Part shown: positions 29,468 through 37,470 of the stretch, piece by piece
Position numbering within the stretch: position 1 is the first letter of the stretch
How the letters are laid out: every line of letters begins with the position of its first letter
Assembly: GCF_019468465.1 (NCBI RefSeq)
Contig: NZ_CP080519.1
Coordinates: forward strand, 6,751,001-6,815,000
DNA from: Amycolatopsis sp. DSM 110486
Lineage (GTDB): Bacteria > Actinomycetota > Actinomycetes > Mycobacteriales > Pseudonocardiaceae
Direction: 5' to 3'
DNA length: 64,000 nt
The notes under the pieces: generated by a model
What the model was told of the DNA's origin: nothing
What the model saw: the letters and a program-made list of their open reading frames with translations, nothing else
The model's database searches: none
Made by a program: the position numbers and the translations under genes

Positions 29468-30646
29468 TCAGCGGGTGCCGGCGGGGAAGTGGGCGCGCAC
29501 GGCGGCGGGCAGCTCGGGCACGTCGAGGGGGACCGAGCCATTGCGCAGCGACCGGGTGGCCAGCGCGCCGGCGGCCACGGCCTCGCGGGCGGCGACCGGC
29601 GAGAGCGTCGGCGTCTCGCCGTCGATCACGTACCGCAGGAACTCGGTCATCGTGAGCAGGTCGGCGTCGGCGTGGCCTTCTTCGACGCCTGAGATCGGGT
29701 ACTCGCGGTCGCCGTCGGCGGACCAGCCGCGGCGGTGGTTCCACACCTTCACTACGCCGCCGCCGGTGTCGCCGAAGTTCTCGGCGCGGCCTTCGGTGCC
29801 GATCACGGTGTAGTTGCGCCAGTAGTCCGGGGTGAAGTGGCACTGCTCGTAGCTGGCGAGTACGCCGTTGTCGAGGGTCATGAGCACCAGGGAGACGTCC
29901 TCGACGTCGACCACCTCGTTGAGGCCGGTCTGCGCGGCAGGGGGCCAGTTGTCGAAGGAGAACCAGTCCTGCATCAGCTCGTTCTCGTGGCCGCCGCGGT
30001 CGGTGATGCCGCCGTAGACCGAGAGCTGCCCCATGCCGACGACGCGGCGGGTGTAGCCGCCGGCCAGCATGTGGATCACGTCGAGGTCGTGGCTGGCCTT
30101 CTGCAGCAGCAGGGAGTTGACCTTGCTGCGGTCGGCGTGCCAGTCCTTGAAGTAGTAGTCGCCGCCGTTGCCCACGAAGTGGCGGCACCACACGGTTTTG
30201 ACCTCGCCGATCTCGCCGCGGGCGACGACTTCGCGCAGCGCGCGGGCCACGCCCGAGTGCCGGAAGTTGTGTCCGATGTAGAGCGGCGTGTTCGACTCCT
30301 GTGCGGCGGCCAGCACGGCGTCGGCGTCTTCGAGCGTGATCGCGAGCGGCTTCTCGAGGTAGACGGCGATGCCCGCGCGCAGCAGGTCGACGGCGATCTC
30401 GGCGTGAGTCCAGTCCGGCGCGGTCACGATCGCGGCGTCGACGAGTTTGCGGTCGATCAGATCCGTGTGCTGCTCGACGACGTCGATCTCGCCGAACAGC
30501 TCACGGGCCCGGGCGCGGCCGGCCTCGGTCGGGTCGGCCGCGGCCACCACGGTCGCGGCCAGCCCGGACTCCGCGATGTGCCGGGCGATGACGGCGCGCT
30601 GGCCGACTCCCACCACACCAACGCGGACAGCTTCGCCGTTTCCCAC
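29468..30646 (-). CDS. Gfo/Idh/MocA-family NAD(P)-dependent oxidoreductase
   Basis: A 392-residue sugar-type oxidoreductase. The N-terminal Rossmann motif is VGVVGVGQRAVIARHIAES; the family motif EKPLAIT includes the catalytic Lys, and LYIGHNFRHSG and LLLQKASHDLDVIHMLAGG follow in the substrate domain. The second domain has a GWSADGDREYP-like region and unusually many aromatic residues. It is first in the minus-strand import operon, 37 bases before the binding protein, so it probably acts on the imported sugar or releases it from a glycoside. GTG start with GAGGTGA upstream. Confidence 0.92.
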   Translation of the reverse strand: MGNGEAVRVGVVGVGQRAVIARHIAESGLAATVVAAADPTEAGRARARELFGEIDVVEQHTDLIDRKLVDAAIVTAPDWTHAEIAVDLLRAGIAVYLEKPLAITLEDADAVLAAAQESNTPLYIGHNFRHSGVARALREVVARGEIGEVKTVWCRHFVGNGGDYYFKDWHADRSKVNSLLLQKASHDLDVIHMLAGGYTRRVVGMGQLSVYGGITDRGGHENELMQDWFSFDNWPPAAQTGLNEVVDVEDVSLVLMTLDNGVLASYEQCHFTPDYWRNYTVIGTEGRAENFGDTGGGVVKVWNHRRGWSADGDREYPISGVEEGHADADLLTMTEFLRYVIDGETPTLSPVAAREAVAAGALATRSLRNGSVPLDVPELPAAVRAHFPAGTR

Positions 30647-30673
30647 CTGGTCACCTCACCTCTGCGTGATATT

Positions 30674-30698
30674 GATCTGTATGATGGCAAACCAATCA
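30674..30698. promoter_or_regulatory. Candidate operator/promoter element of the sugar import operon
   Basis: An AT-rich pocket upstream of the oxidoreductase gene. Read on the plus strand it contains GAT-N2-GTAT-N-AT followed by CCAATCA, and a similar block lies upstream of the DeoR gene (31641-31667). It may be the site of the DeoR-type regulator or a shared promoter. Confidence 0.35.
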
Positions 30699-30774
30699 CT
30701 AATGCACAACACGCGATGATGAGTCTGCTCAGACGCGTGCGCGAACCGTTACGTGGGACTCGGCCGGTCCGGGG

Positions 30775-31605
30775 TCAGCTCGCGACCACGAGCTCGACCG
30801 ACGCGGCAGCCAGCTCGGCGGCGAACGAAGCGGGCACTTCGGCGTCCGTGACCAGCACGTCGATCTCCGCGAGGCGGCAGATGCGCGCGAAGGTGGACTT
30901 CATCAGCTTCGTGGCGTCGGCGACCACGATCACGCGCCGCGCGACCTGGCTGAAATGCCTGCTGACCTCGGCTTCTCCCTCGTGCAGGGTGGTGGCGCCG
31001 TACTGCGCGCTCAGTCCGTCGACGCCGAGGATCACGGTGTCGAGGGCGAACGCCGCGAGTGCGTTCGACACCAGTGAGCCGACCAGTTCATAGGACTGGC
31101 GCCGGGCCACGCCGCCGGTGACCACGATCTTCACGTGCGCGCGCACTGACAGCTCATAACCGATGTTCAGGGCGTTGGTCACGATGGTCAGGCCGGTTTC
31201 GCCGTCGGCGCGGATGAACCGCTCGCTCTTGCCGAGCGCGCGGGCGACCTCGGTGGTCGTGGTGCCGCCGTTGATCCCCACCGTCTCGCCGGGCCTGACC
31301 AGCTCGGCGGCGGTGCGGGCGATCGCGGTCTTGGCCTCAGCCTGGCGCGCGATCTTGTACTGGAGCGGCAGCTCGTAGCCGGCGCCGAGGGCCGCGGCGC
31401 CGCCGTGCGTGCGGGTGATCAGGCGCTGGTCGGCGAGGATCGAGAGGTCGCGGCGCGCGGTGGCGGGGGAGATGCCGAGCGTTTCGCCGATCTCCGTGAT
31501 CGTCACGTTCCCTCGTTCGCTCACCAGCTCGAGCAGGGCGTTGAGGCGTTGCTGGGGTGTCATCGGGCGGCTCGCGTTCGAGGTCGAGGGGTAGGACCGA
31601 CTCAT
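30775..31605 (-). CDS. DeoR/GlpR-family sugar-responsive transcription regulator
   Basis: A 276-residue repressor-type protein. The N-terminal helix-turn-helix (RLNALLELVSERGNVTITEIGETLGISPATARRDLSIL region) is followed by the DeoR effector domain with the sugar-phosphate-binding VGINGGTTTTEVARAL, GLTIVTNALNIGYEL and VILGVDGLSAQYGATT. It lies between the import operon (same strand) and the divergent catabolic operon, so it most likely controls both. Start uncertain: ATG codons at 31617, 31605 and 31563 are in frame; 31605 (MSRSYPSTS) has an AGG nearby. Confidence 0.88.
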   Translation of the reverse strand: MSRSYPSTSNASRPMTPQQRLNALLELVSERGNVTITEIGETLGISPATARRDLSILADQRLITRTHGGAAALGAGYELPLQYKIARQAEAKTAIARTAAELVRPGETVGINGGTTTTEVARALGKSERFIRADGETGLTIVTNALNIGYELSVRAHVKIVVTGGVARRQSYELVGSLVSNALAAFALDTVILGVDGLSAQYGATTLHEGEAEVSRHFSQVARRVIVVADATKLMKSTFARICRLAEIDVLVTDAEVPASFAAELAAASVELVVAS

Positions 31606-31640
31606 CCTAGAGGTCATCTCCACTGAGCCGGATGATTGAA

Positions 31641-31667
31641 GATGACGTATATCGCTCACGCCAATCA
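31641..31667. promoter_or_regulatory. Candidate operator between the DeoR regulator and the SIS gene
   Basis: GAT-N3-GTATAT followed by CCAATCA, resembling the block at 30674-30698. It sits in the 123-base divergent interval where both promoters must lie. Confidence 0.35.
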
Positions 31668-31728
31668 AGAATGATCGTCTATGCTCACCATGCGATCACG
31701 TCGATCGCCCTCGGATCGAAAGGTCTCC

Positions 31729-32607
31729 ATGTCCGACTCCTTCGTGTCCCGTGAGCTGGCGTCCCAACCGCAGATGTGGCGCACGGCGGCAGAGCTGTTC
31801 CCCTCCGTCGCGAGCGCGCTGCCGCAGCCGGGGGAACGCGTCGCCGTCGTCGGGTGCGGCACCAGCTGGTTCATCGCCATGAGCTACGCCGTCGCGCGCG
31901 AGCAGCGCGGGCACGGCCTGACCGACGCGTTCGCCGGGTCGGAGTACCCGCGTGAGCGCCAGTACGACCGCGTGGTCGCGATCTCGCGCTCCGGCACCAC
32001 GACCGAGATCGTCGACCTGCTCGGCGCGCTCGACTCGCAGCGCACGGTGCTGATCACGGCCGTGGGCGACGCGCCGGCCGCCGCGGTGGCCGACGAGGTC
32101 GTCGAACTTCCCTTCGCCGACGAGGAATCCGTGGTGCAGACGCGGTTCGCGACGACCACGCTCGCGCTGCTGCGCGCGGGGCTCGGCGACGACGTCGAAG
32201 CGCTGGCGGCGCAGGCCGAGCAGGCGCTGCAGGTGCCGATCACCGAGCTGCTCGACGCCGAGCAGGTGAGCTTCGTCGGCCGCGACGCCGCCGTGGGCCT
32301 CACGTTCGAAGCCGCGTTGAAGACTCGCGAGGCCGCGCAGTTCTGGGCGGAGTCATACCCGGCCATGGACTACCGCCACGGCCCGATCGCGATCGCGCAG
32401 CCCGGCCGGCTCGTGTGGTCGCTCGGCGCGACGCCCGAGGGTCTGGCCGACGACATCGCCCGCACGGGCGCGACGTTCGTCCACCACGACCTCGACCCGA
32501 TGGCGGCTTTGGTTGTGGTGCAACGGTTCGCCGTCGCGCTGGCCGTGCGCCGCGGGCTCGACCCCGACCACCCGCGCTCGCTCACGCGCTCGGTCATCCT
32601 CACCTGA
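31729..32607 (+). CDS. SIS-domain sugar-phosphate isomerase/deaminase (AgaS-like)
   Basis: A 292-residue protein with two SIS domains: VVGCGTSWFIAMSYAVAREQR and ISRSGTTTEIVDLLGAL bind the sugar phosphate in the first, and VGRDAAVGLTFEAALKTREAAQFWAESYPAMDYRHGP makes the second. It resembles the isomerase half of glucosamine-6-phosphate synthase without the glutaminase. With the adjacent kinases and aldolase, the likely role is deamination/isomerisation of an amino-sugar phosphate. The ATG at 31729 has AAAGG upstream. Confidence 0.88.
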   Translation: MSDSFVSRELASQPQMWRTAAELFPSVASALPQPGERVAVVGCGTSWFIAMSYAVAREQRGHGLTDAFAGSEYPRERQYDRVVAISRSGTTTEIVDLLGALDSQRTVLITAVGDAPAAAVADEVVELPFADEESVVQTRFATTTLALLRAGLGDDVEALAAQAEQALQVPITELLDAEQVSFVGRDAAVGLTFEAALKTREAAQFWAESYPAMDYRHGPIAIAQPGRLVWSLGATPEGLADDIARTGATFVHHDLDPMAALVVVQRFAVALAVRRGLDPDHPRSLTRSVILT

Positions 32608-33452
32608 TGGCGGTGCTCGGTGTCGACGTCGGCGGCACCACGGTCAAGGCGCGTGTCACCGGCGACGACGGCGCGGTGCTCGCGCAGTGGCGCGAGCCCA
32701 CGCCGACGGGCGACCCGCAGGCGCTGGCGGGGCTCGTGCGCCGTGCCACCGAGTGGTACCCGGTCGACGCCGTGGGCCTCGTCGTGCCCGGCATCGTCGA
32801 CGAGCGTGCGGGGCTGTGCCTGCAGGCCGTGAACCTCGGTTGGCGCGACGTTCCGGTGCGGGAGCTCGTTTCCGCTTCGGTGGACGTGCCGTTGGCGTTC
32901 GGGCAGGACGTCCGCGCCGGCGCGCTGGCCGAGGTCCGCACGGGCGCGGCGGCCGGTTCTTCGGAACCGGTTCTGTTCGCGGCCGTCGGCACCGGCCTGG
33001 CCGGCGCCCTCGTGGTCGACGGCCGGGTGCTCGACAGCCCGTGGGCCGGCGAAATCGGCCAGGTGCTCTTGGCCGGCGGCGGACGGGTGGAGGAGGTCGC
33101 CTCGGCCTCCGCCCTCGCGCGCCACGCCGGCGCGCCCGACGCCTTCACCGTCGCCGAACGCGTCCGCGGCGGCGACGGTGCCGCCCTTACCGCTTGGCGC
33201 GAGTGCGTCCGCGTGCTCGCCGAGTCCATCGCCTGGACCACCGCCGCCGTGGGTTGCGGCACCGTCGTGGTCGGCGGCGGACTGGCCGAGGCGGGCGCCC
33301 TGCTGCTCGACCCGCTCACTCACGAGGTCGCTGCCCGCCTCGGCATCCTCCGCGCGCCGTCGGTCGTCCGCGCCCACCACGGCGACGCGGCCGCGGTCAT
33401 CGGTGCGACGTTGCTGGCGCAGGAATTGCTGGCCGCGGGAGTGGCCCGATGA
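32607..33452 (+). CDS. ROK-family sugar kinase, divergent
   Basis: A 281-residue sugar kinase. The N-terminal phosphate loop is LGVDVGGTTVKARVTGDDG; LVVPGIVDERAGLCLQAVNLGWRD and LFAAVGTGLAGALVVDG (second phosphate motif) are typical of ROK proteins. The zinc-binding Cys cluster normally found after GEIGH is missing, and the motif itself reads GEIGQ, so substrate and metal use may differ. The ATG overlaps the SIS-gene stop by one base. The last about 55 bases are repeated immediately downstream (33587-33645). Confidence 0.85.
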   Translation: MAVLGVDVGGTTVKARVTGDDGAVLAQWREPTPTGDPQALAGLVRRATEWYPVDAVGLVVPGIVDERAGLCLQAVNLGWRDVPVRELVSASVDVPLAFGQDVRAGALAEVRTGAAAGSSEPVLFAAVGTGLAGALVVDGRVLDSPWAGEIGQVLLAGGGRVEEVASASALARHAGAPDAFTVAERVRGGDGAALTAWRECVRVLAESIAWTTAAVGCGTVVVGGGLAEAGALLLDPLTHEVAARLGILRAPSVVRAHHGDAAAVIGATLLAQELLAAGVAR

Positions 33453-33645
33453 CCGGCGTGATGTTGCTCGATTCGGCAGCGGGAGCCACCGATCGCGTGG
33501 CTCGGCACGAGTCGGTGACCGTGCGAACGCACCGAGGTTGCGCGGCGCCTGTCGGCGCAGGACTCGCTCGTCGTGGGCGTCCTCCCGTGATCGGTGCGAC
33601 GTTGCCGGCGCAGGACTTGCCGGCCGCGGGAGTGGCCCGATGATC
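33398..33645 (+). repeat. Partial tandem duplication of the ROK/PfkB gene junction
   Basis: The ROK tail and start of the next frame (33398-33454) recur at 33587-33645 with only a few differences (GGTGCGACGTTG, GGCGCAGGA, GGCCGCGGGAGTGGCCCGATGA shared). The sequence after the first copy (CCGATCGCGTGGCTCGGCACGAG) also resembles the PfkB 5' end. This is a decayed tandem copy of the junction, about 190 bases. Confidence 0.85.
33449..33643 (+). pseudogene. Vestigial 64-codon frame made by the junction duplication
   Basis: A frame starting ATGA over the ROK stop and ending TGA over the PfkB ATG. Its start (DRVARHES) resembles the PfkB N terminus (YRVARHEPGE) and its end (VIGATLPAQDLPAAGVAR) copies the ROK C terminus. 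It is most simply a fossil of a tandem duplication. Because both junctions keep ATGA, it may still pass ribosomes from the ROK gene to the PfkB gene. Confidence 0.7.
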
Positions 33646-34536
33646 GTCGTGGTCACGCCGAATCCGGCGGTGGACGTCACCTACCGCGTGGCGCGGCACG
33701 AGCCCGGGGAGACGAACCGCGTTCTCGAGGTCCAGCGCCGGCCCGGTGGCAAAGGGCTGAACGTCGCGCGGGTGCTGGCCGGGCTGGGGGTCGAGGTGCT
33801 GGCCCTGCTGCCGCTCGGGGGTGAGACCGGGCGGTGGGTCGCGGGCGAACTGACTGTGCCGCACGAAGTCTCGCCGCTCGCCGGGGAGACGCGGACGACG
33901 GTGACCGTCGTGGGTGAGGGGCATCCGACCGTCTACACCGAGCCCGGGCCGCAGACGAGCGAAGCCGAGTGGACCGCGTTCGGTGAGCTGCTCGGACGGC
34001 GGCTCGCGGGCGCGGAGCTGCTGGTCGTCTCGGGATCGTTGCCGCGTGGGGCGCGGGCGGAGTTGCTCGGGGACTGGGTGCGGGCGGCGCACGAGGCCGG
34101 TGTCCGGGTGCTCGCCGACGTTTCCGGGCCCGCACTGGTGGCAGCGGCGAATGCCGGGGCGGATGTGGTGAAGCCGAACCTCGCGGAGCTGCTCGACGCG
34201 ACGTCCACTGTGGACGAAAACGCCGGCGTCGCCGAACTGAAGCGGCGAGGCGCCCGGCTCGTGGTCGTCTCGCGCGGCGCCGAAGGGATCACCGCGCACA
34301 CACCGGACGACACCATCGAAATCCCCGCCGTCCCCGGCGTCACCGGAAACCCGACCGGAGCCGGCGACGCCGCGACCGCCGGCCTCGCGGCGGCGCTTGT
34401 CGACGGCGTCCCCCTGGCCCAAGCGCTTCGCCGCGCCGCCGCGCTCGGGGCGGCGGCCGTGCTGCGCCCGGTGGCGGGCGAGGTCGATGTCGAGGCCTAC
34501 CGACGTTTTCTCGAACCGAACGGAGAACCCGCATGA
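33640..34536 (+). CDS. PfkB-family kinase, 1-phosphofructokinase/tagatose-6-phosphate kinase type
   Basis: A 298-residue ribokinase-fold enzyme. It starts VTPNPAVDVTYRV and has RRPGGKGLNVARVLAGLG, both marks of the FruK/LacC branch, which phosphorylates sugar phosphates. The catalytic base is Asp243 in GNPTGAGDAATAG. With the class II aldolase it would produce a ketose bisphosphate and then triose phosphates. It is coupled by ATGA at both ends (vestigial frame upstream, aldolase downstream). Confidence 0.9.
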   Translation: MIVVVTPNPAVDVTYRVARHEPGETNRVLEVQRRPGGKGLNVARVLAGLGVEVLALLPLGGETGRWVAGELTVPHEVSPLAGETRTTVTVVGEGHPTVYTEPGPQTSEAEWTAFGELLGRRLAGAELLVVSGSLPRGARAELLGDWVRAAHEAGVRVLADVSGPALVAAANAGADVVKPNLAELLDATSTVDENAGVAELKRRGARLVVVSRGAEGITAHTPDDTIEIPAVPGVTGNPTGAGDAATAGLAAALVDGVPLAQALRRAAALGAAAVLRPVAGEVDVEAYRRFLEPNGEPA

Positions 34537-35369
34537 TCACCCGCCCGGCTCTCGCCCGGATCCTCGCGTCGGCGCGTGAGCGCAACGCCGCGGTCGGCGC
34601 GTTCAACGTCATCCTGCTCGAACACGCCGAGGCCATCGCGAGCGGCGCCGAGCAGGCCGGCGTGCCCGTGGTGCTGCAGATCAGCGAGAACTGCGTGCGC
34701 TATCACGGCGGGCTGGCGCCGATCGCGCTCGCGTCGCTGGAGATCGCCAAGCGCGCGAAGGTCGAGGTGCTCGTGCACCTGGACCACATCGAGGACCAGG
34801 ACCTGGTGCGCGAAGGCGTCGAGCTCGGCGTGGACAGCGTGATGTACGACGGGTCCCGCCTGCCCTACGACGAGAACGTGCGCACCACCCGCGAGATCGC
34901 CGACCTGTGCCACGCGGCGGGCATCGCCGTGGAGGCGGAGCTCGGCGAGGTCGGCGGCAAGGACGGCGTCCACGCTCCCGGCGCCCGCACCGACCCGGCC
35001 GAGGCCGCCGCGTTCGTGAAGGCCACGGGCGTCGACGCGCTGGCGGTCGCCGTCGGCACGTCGCACGCCATGGTGTCGCGCACGGCCAGCGTCGACCGCG
35101 CGCTCGTCTCGCGGTTGCGCGACGCGGTGGCGGTGCCGCTGGTGCTGCACGGCTCGTCCGGCCTGTCCGACGACGAGCTGCGCGGCGCCGTCGAGAGCGG
35201 GATGACGAAGATCAACATCTCGACGCACCTGAACGGCCTGTTCACCCGCTCGCTCAAGCAGTTCCTCGACGAGCGGCCGGACGTCGTCGACCCGCGCAAG
35301 TACGTCCGGCTCGGGCGCGCGGCCGTCGAGGAGGAGACCGCGCGCCTGCTGCGCCTGCTGGCTGCCTAG
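34533..35369 (+). CDS. Class II fructose/tagatose-bisphosphate aldolase
   Basis: A 278-residue zinc-dependent aldolase cleaving a ketose-1,6-bisphosphate into dihydroxyacetone phosphate and glyceraldehyde-3-phosphate. Active-site segments are VGAFNVILLEHAEAI, EVLVHLDHIEDQDLV (Asp/His zinc region), VEAELGEVGGKDG, AVAVGTSHAM and VLHGSSGLSDDEL. GatY/KbaY-type tagatose specificity fits the SIS and PfkB neighbours but cannot be separated from fructose specificity by eye. Its stop overlaps the convergent desaturase stop. Confidence 0.92.
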   Translation: MITRPALARILASARERNAAVGAFNVILLEHAEAIASGAEQAGVPVVLQISENCVRYHGGLAPIALASLEIAKRAKVEVLVHLDHIEDQDLVREGVELGVDSVMYDGSRLPYDENVRTTREIADLCHAAGIAVEAELGEVGGKDGVHAPGARTDPAEAAAFVKATGVDALAVAVGTSHAMVSRTASVDRALVSRLRDAVAVPLVLHGSSGLSDDELRGAVESGMTKINISTHLNGLFTRSLKQFLDERPDVVDPRKYVRLGRAAVEEETARLLRLLAA

Positions 35370-36292
35370 GCTTTTCGCTTGGCGGCCAGGCGACCGCCTC
35401 GGGGCCACCGCACGTCGGTGGCCCAGCCGCAGCGCTCGAACAGCCAGATCACGCGCGCCGACACGTCGACCTGGCCGCGCAGCACGCCGTGGCGCGCGCA
35501 GGTCGGGTCGGCGTGGTGGGAGTTGTGCCACGACTCGCCCATGGACAGGATCGCGAGCGGCCAGAAGTTGGCGGCCTTGTCGCGGCTGGCGAAGGGGCGT
35601 TCGCCGGTCAGGTGGCACACGGAGTTGACCGACCAGGTCACGTGGTGCAGCAGCGCGATGCGCACCAGGCCCGCCCAGAAGAACGCCGTGACAGCGCCCC
35701 ACCACGACCACGTGATCAGCCCGCCCAGCGCGGCCGGCAGGGCGACGCTGAGCGCGATCCACAGCGCGAAGAAGCGGTTCACCAGCCGCAGGTCGCGGTC
35801 GCCGACGAGGTCCGGGGCGAAGCGGTCGGCGTTGGTCACCTCGCGCTTGAACATCCACCCCATGTGCGCGTGCCAGAACCCGCGCAACAGCGCCGCCGGC
35901 GACGTGCCGAACAGCCACGGCGAGTGCGGATCGCCCTCGCGGTCGGCGAACGCGTGGTGGCGGCGGTGGCTCGCGACCCAGAAGATCACCGAACCCTGCA
36001 CCGCCATGCTCCCCGCCACGGCCAGCGCGATCCGCAGCGCGCGCGGCGCCTTGAACGCGCCGTGCGTGAAGTAGCGGTGGTACCCGACGGTCACGCCGAG
36101 CGTGCCGAACGTGTAGAAGACGACGAACAGCGCCGCGTCGACCCAGCTGAGCCCCCAGCCCCAGAGCAGGGGAACGGCGGCGACCAGCGCCACGAACGGC
36201 ACCAGCAGGAAAGTCTTGAGCACGACCATCTCCGCCGGACCCCGGCGTCCGGAGATCAACGGCTTCACGGTGCTGGACTGGACGGACGTCAT
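35366..36292 (-). CDS. Acyl-CoA/fatty acid delta-9 desaturase
   Basis: A 308-residue membrane di-iron desaturase that introduces a double bond into acyl chains. The three histidine boxes are present: HRYFTH, HRRHH and HNSHH, embedded between four hydrophobic segments. The C terminus is basic. The ATG at 36292 (MTSVQSSTVKP) is chosen; the frame is open further upstream without family similarity. It lies alone between the aldolase (convergent, 4-base stop overlap) and ctaA (same strand, 118 bases). Confidence 0.93.
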   Translation of the reverse strand: MTSVQSSTVKPLISGRRGPAEMVVLKTFLLVPFVALVAAVPLLWGWGLSWVDAALFVVFYTFGTLGVTVGYHRYFTHGAFKAPRALRIALAVAGSMAVQGSVIFWVASHRRHHAFADREGDPHSPWLFGTSPAALLRGFWHAHMGWMFKREVTNADRFAPDLVGDRDLRLVNRFFALWIALSVALPAALGGLITWSWWGAVTAFFWAGLVRIALLHHVTWSVNSVCHLTGERPFASRDKAANFWPLAILSMGESWHNSHHADPTCARHGVLRGQVDVSARVIWLFERCGWATDVRWPRGGRLAAKRKA

Positions 36293-36410
36293 GAGCGTCA
36301 CCTCGCGGCGCTTCGGATGGCGATTCCGAGCCGAAGAGTAAGTGCCCGTTCTGTCCGCCGCGCCGACGGCGAGCCGACGGAGAGTTACAAAGGCGTGGCC
36401 GTCCGGGGCG

Positions 36411-37388
36411 TCAGCCGGCCGGGGTGAGTTCGCGGTCCGTCGGAGGCGCCGGTTCCAGCGACACCACCGGGCCGCGGTCACGGGTGCCGGTCCACAGCGC
36501 CGCCGTGACGACGATGACCAGGGCCGAGCCGAGCACGTGGAACGACACCATCGCCTCGGGGACGCCGAGCGCGTACTGCACGGTCCCCACCACACCCTGC
36601 GCGAGCGCCACCGCCCAGACCCACGCGTAGCGCTGCCACACGCTCTTCGGGGCGCCCACGCGCAGCAGCTGCAGGCCGAAGACCGCGAGGACCACGAGGT
36701 AGACGATCAGGAGTCCGCTGTGGACCTGAGCGAGCTTCTCGATGGGGACGTCGAGGCGGTGGGTGTGGATGTCGCCGCCGTGCGGGCCGGCGCCGGTGAC
36801 GGTCGTGCCGGCGATGAGGACAGCCCACATCAGCACCGTCAGCAGCACCAGCACCTTGCGACCCAGCGGCGGCACGATCGGGCGCGCGGGTTGGTCGCCC
36901 TCGCGGAACGCGCGCAGCAACAGCACGGCGAGCCAGATCAACGGCGTGGACGCGAGGAAGTGGATCGCGACCGTCCACCACTCCAGCTTCGCCAGCACGG
37001 TGATGCCCCCGAGCACGGCCTGCAGCACGACGCCGCCCGGCATCGTCCAGGCCAGCACCAGCAGCCGCTTGCGGCTCGGGTGGTCGATGAGGATGCGCCA
37101 CGCCGTGAGCACAGCCAGGGCGGCCACGACGATGACCGCGCCCGTCAGCATGCGGTTCGAGAACTCGATCCACTGGTTGACCGCGTGGATCCCGGGGTGC
37201 TGCACCGGCACGAGACTGCCGGGCACGCACTGCGGCCACGTCGGGCAACCGAGGCCCGAACCCGTCACCCGCACCACGGACCCCGTGACGCCGATGCCGC
37301 CCTGCGCCACCACGGCGGCGATCCCGACGGCCCGCTGGACCGCGGCGGAGGGATAGGGCAGGCGGGCGATCAAACTGCGAAGAGGCAC
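36411..37388 (-). CDS. ctaA: Heme A synthase
   Basis: Converts heme O to heme A for cytochrome c oxidase. It has 325 residues and about eight membrane helices in two four-helix halves. Conserved elements are GGIGVTGSVVRVTGSGLGCPTWPQC (with the extracellular cysteine pair region), HAVNQWIEFSNRMLTG, TVAIHFLASTPL, AQVHSGLL and VSFHVLGSA, giving the heme-ligand histidines. It works with ctaB at 19663. Homologs sit at this place in mycobacteria. Confidence 0.94.
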   Translation of the reverse strand: MPLRSLIARLPYPSAAVQRAVGIAAVVAQGGIGVTGSVVRVTGSGLGCPTWPQCVPGSLVPVQHPGIHAVNQWIEFSNRMLTGAVIVVAALAVLTAWRILIDHPSRKRLLVLAWTMPGGVVLQAVLGGITVLAKLEWWTVAIHFLASTPLIWLAVLLLRAFREGDQPARPIVPPLGRKVLVLLTVLMWAVLIAGTTVTGAGPHGGDIHTHRLDVPIEKLAQVHSGLLIVYLVVLAVFGLQLLRVGAPKSVWQRYAWVWAVALAQGVVGTVQYALGVPEAMVSFHVLGSALVIVVTAALWTGTRDRGPVVSLEPAPPTDRELTPAG

Positions 37389-37470
37389 GGGGGAATCGTA
37401 CTCGCGCGCAATTCCGCGCTTTCCCGCCGCATGCGCTGCGACGCTTTTCTCACACCCGTTTCACGAGCAC

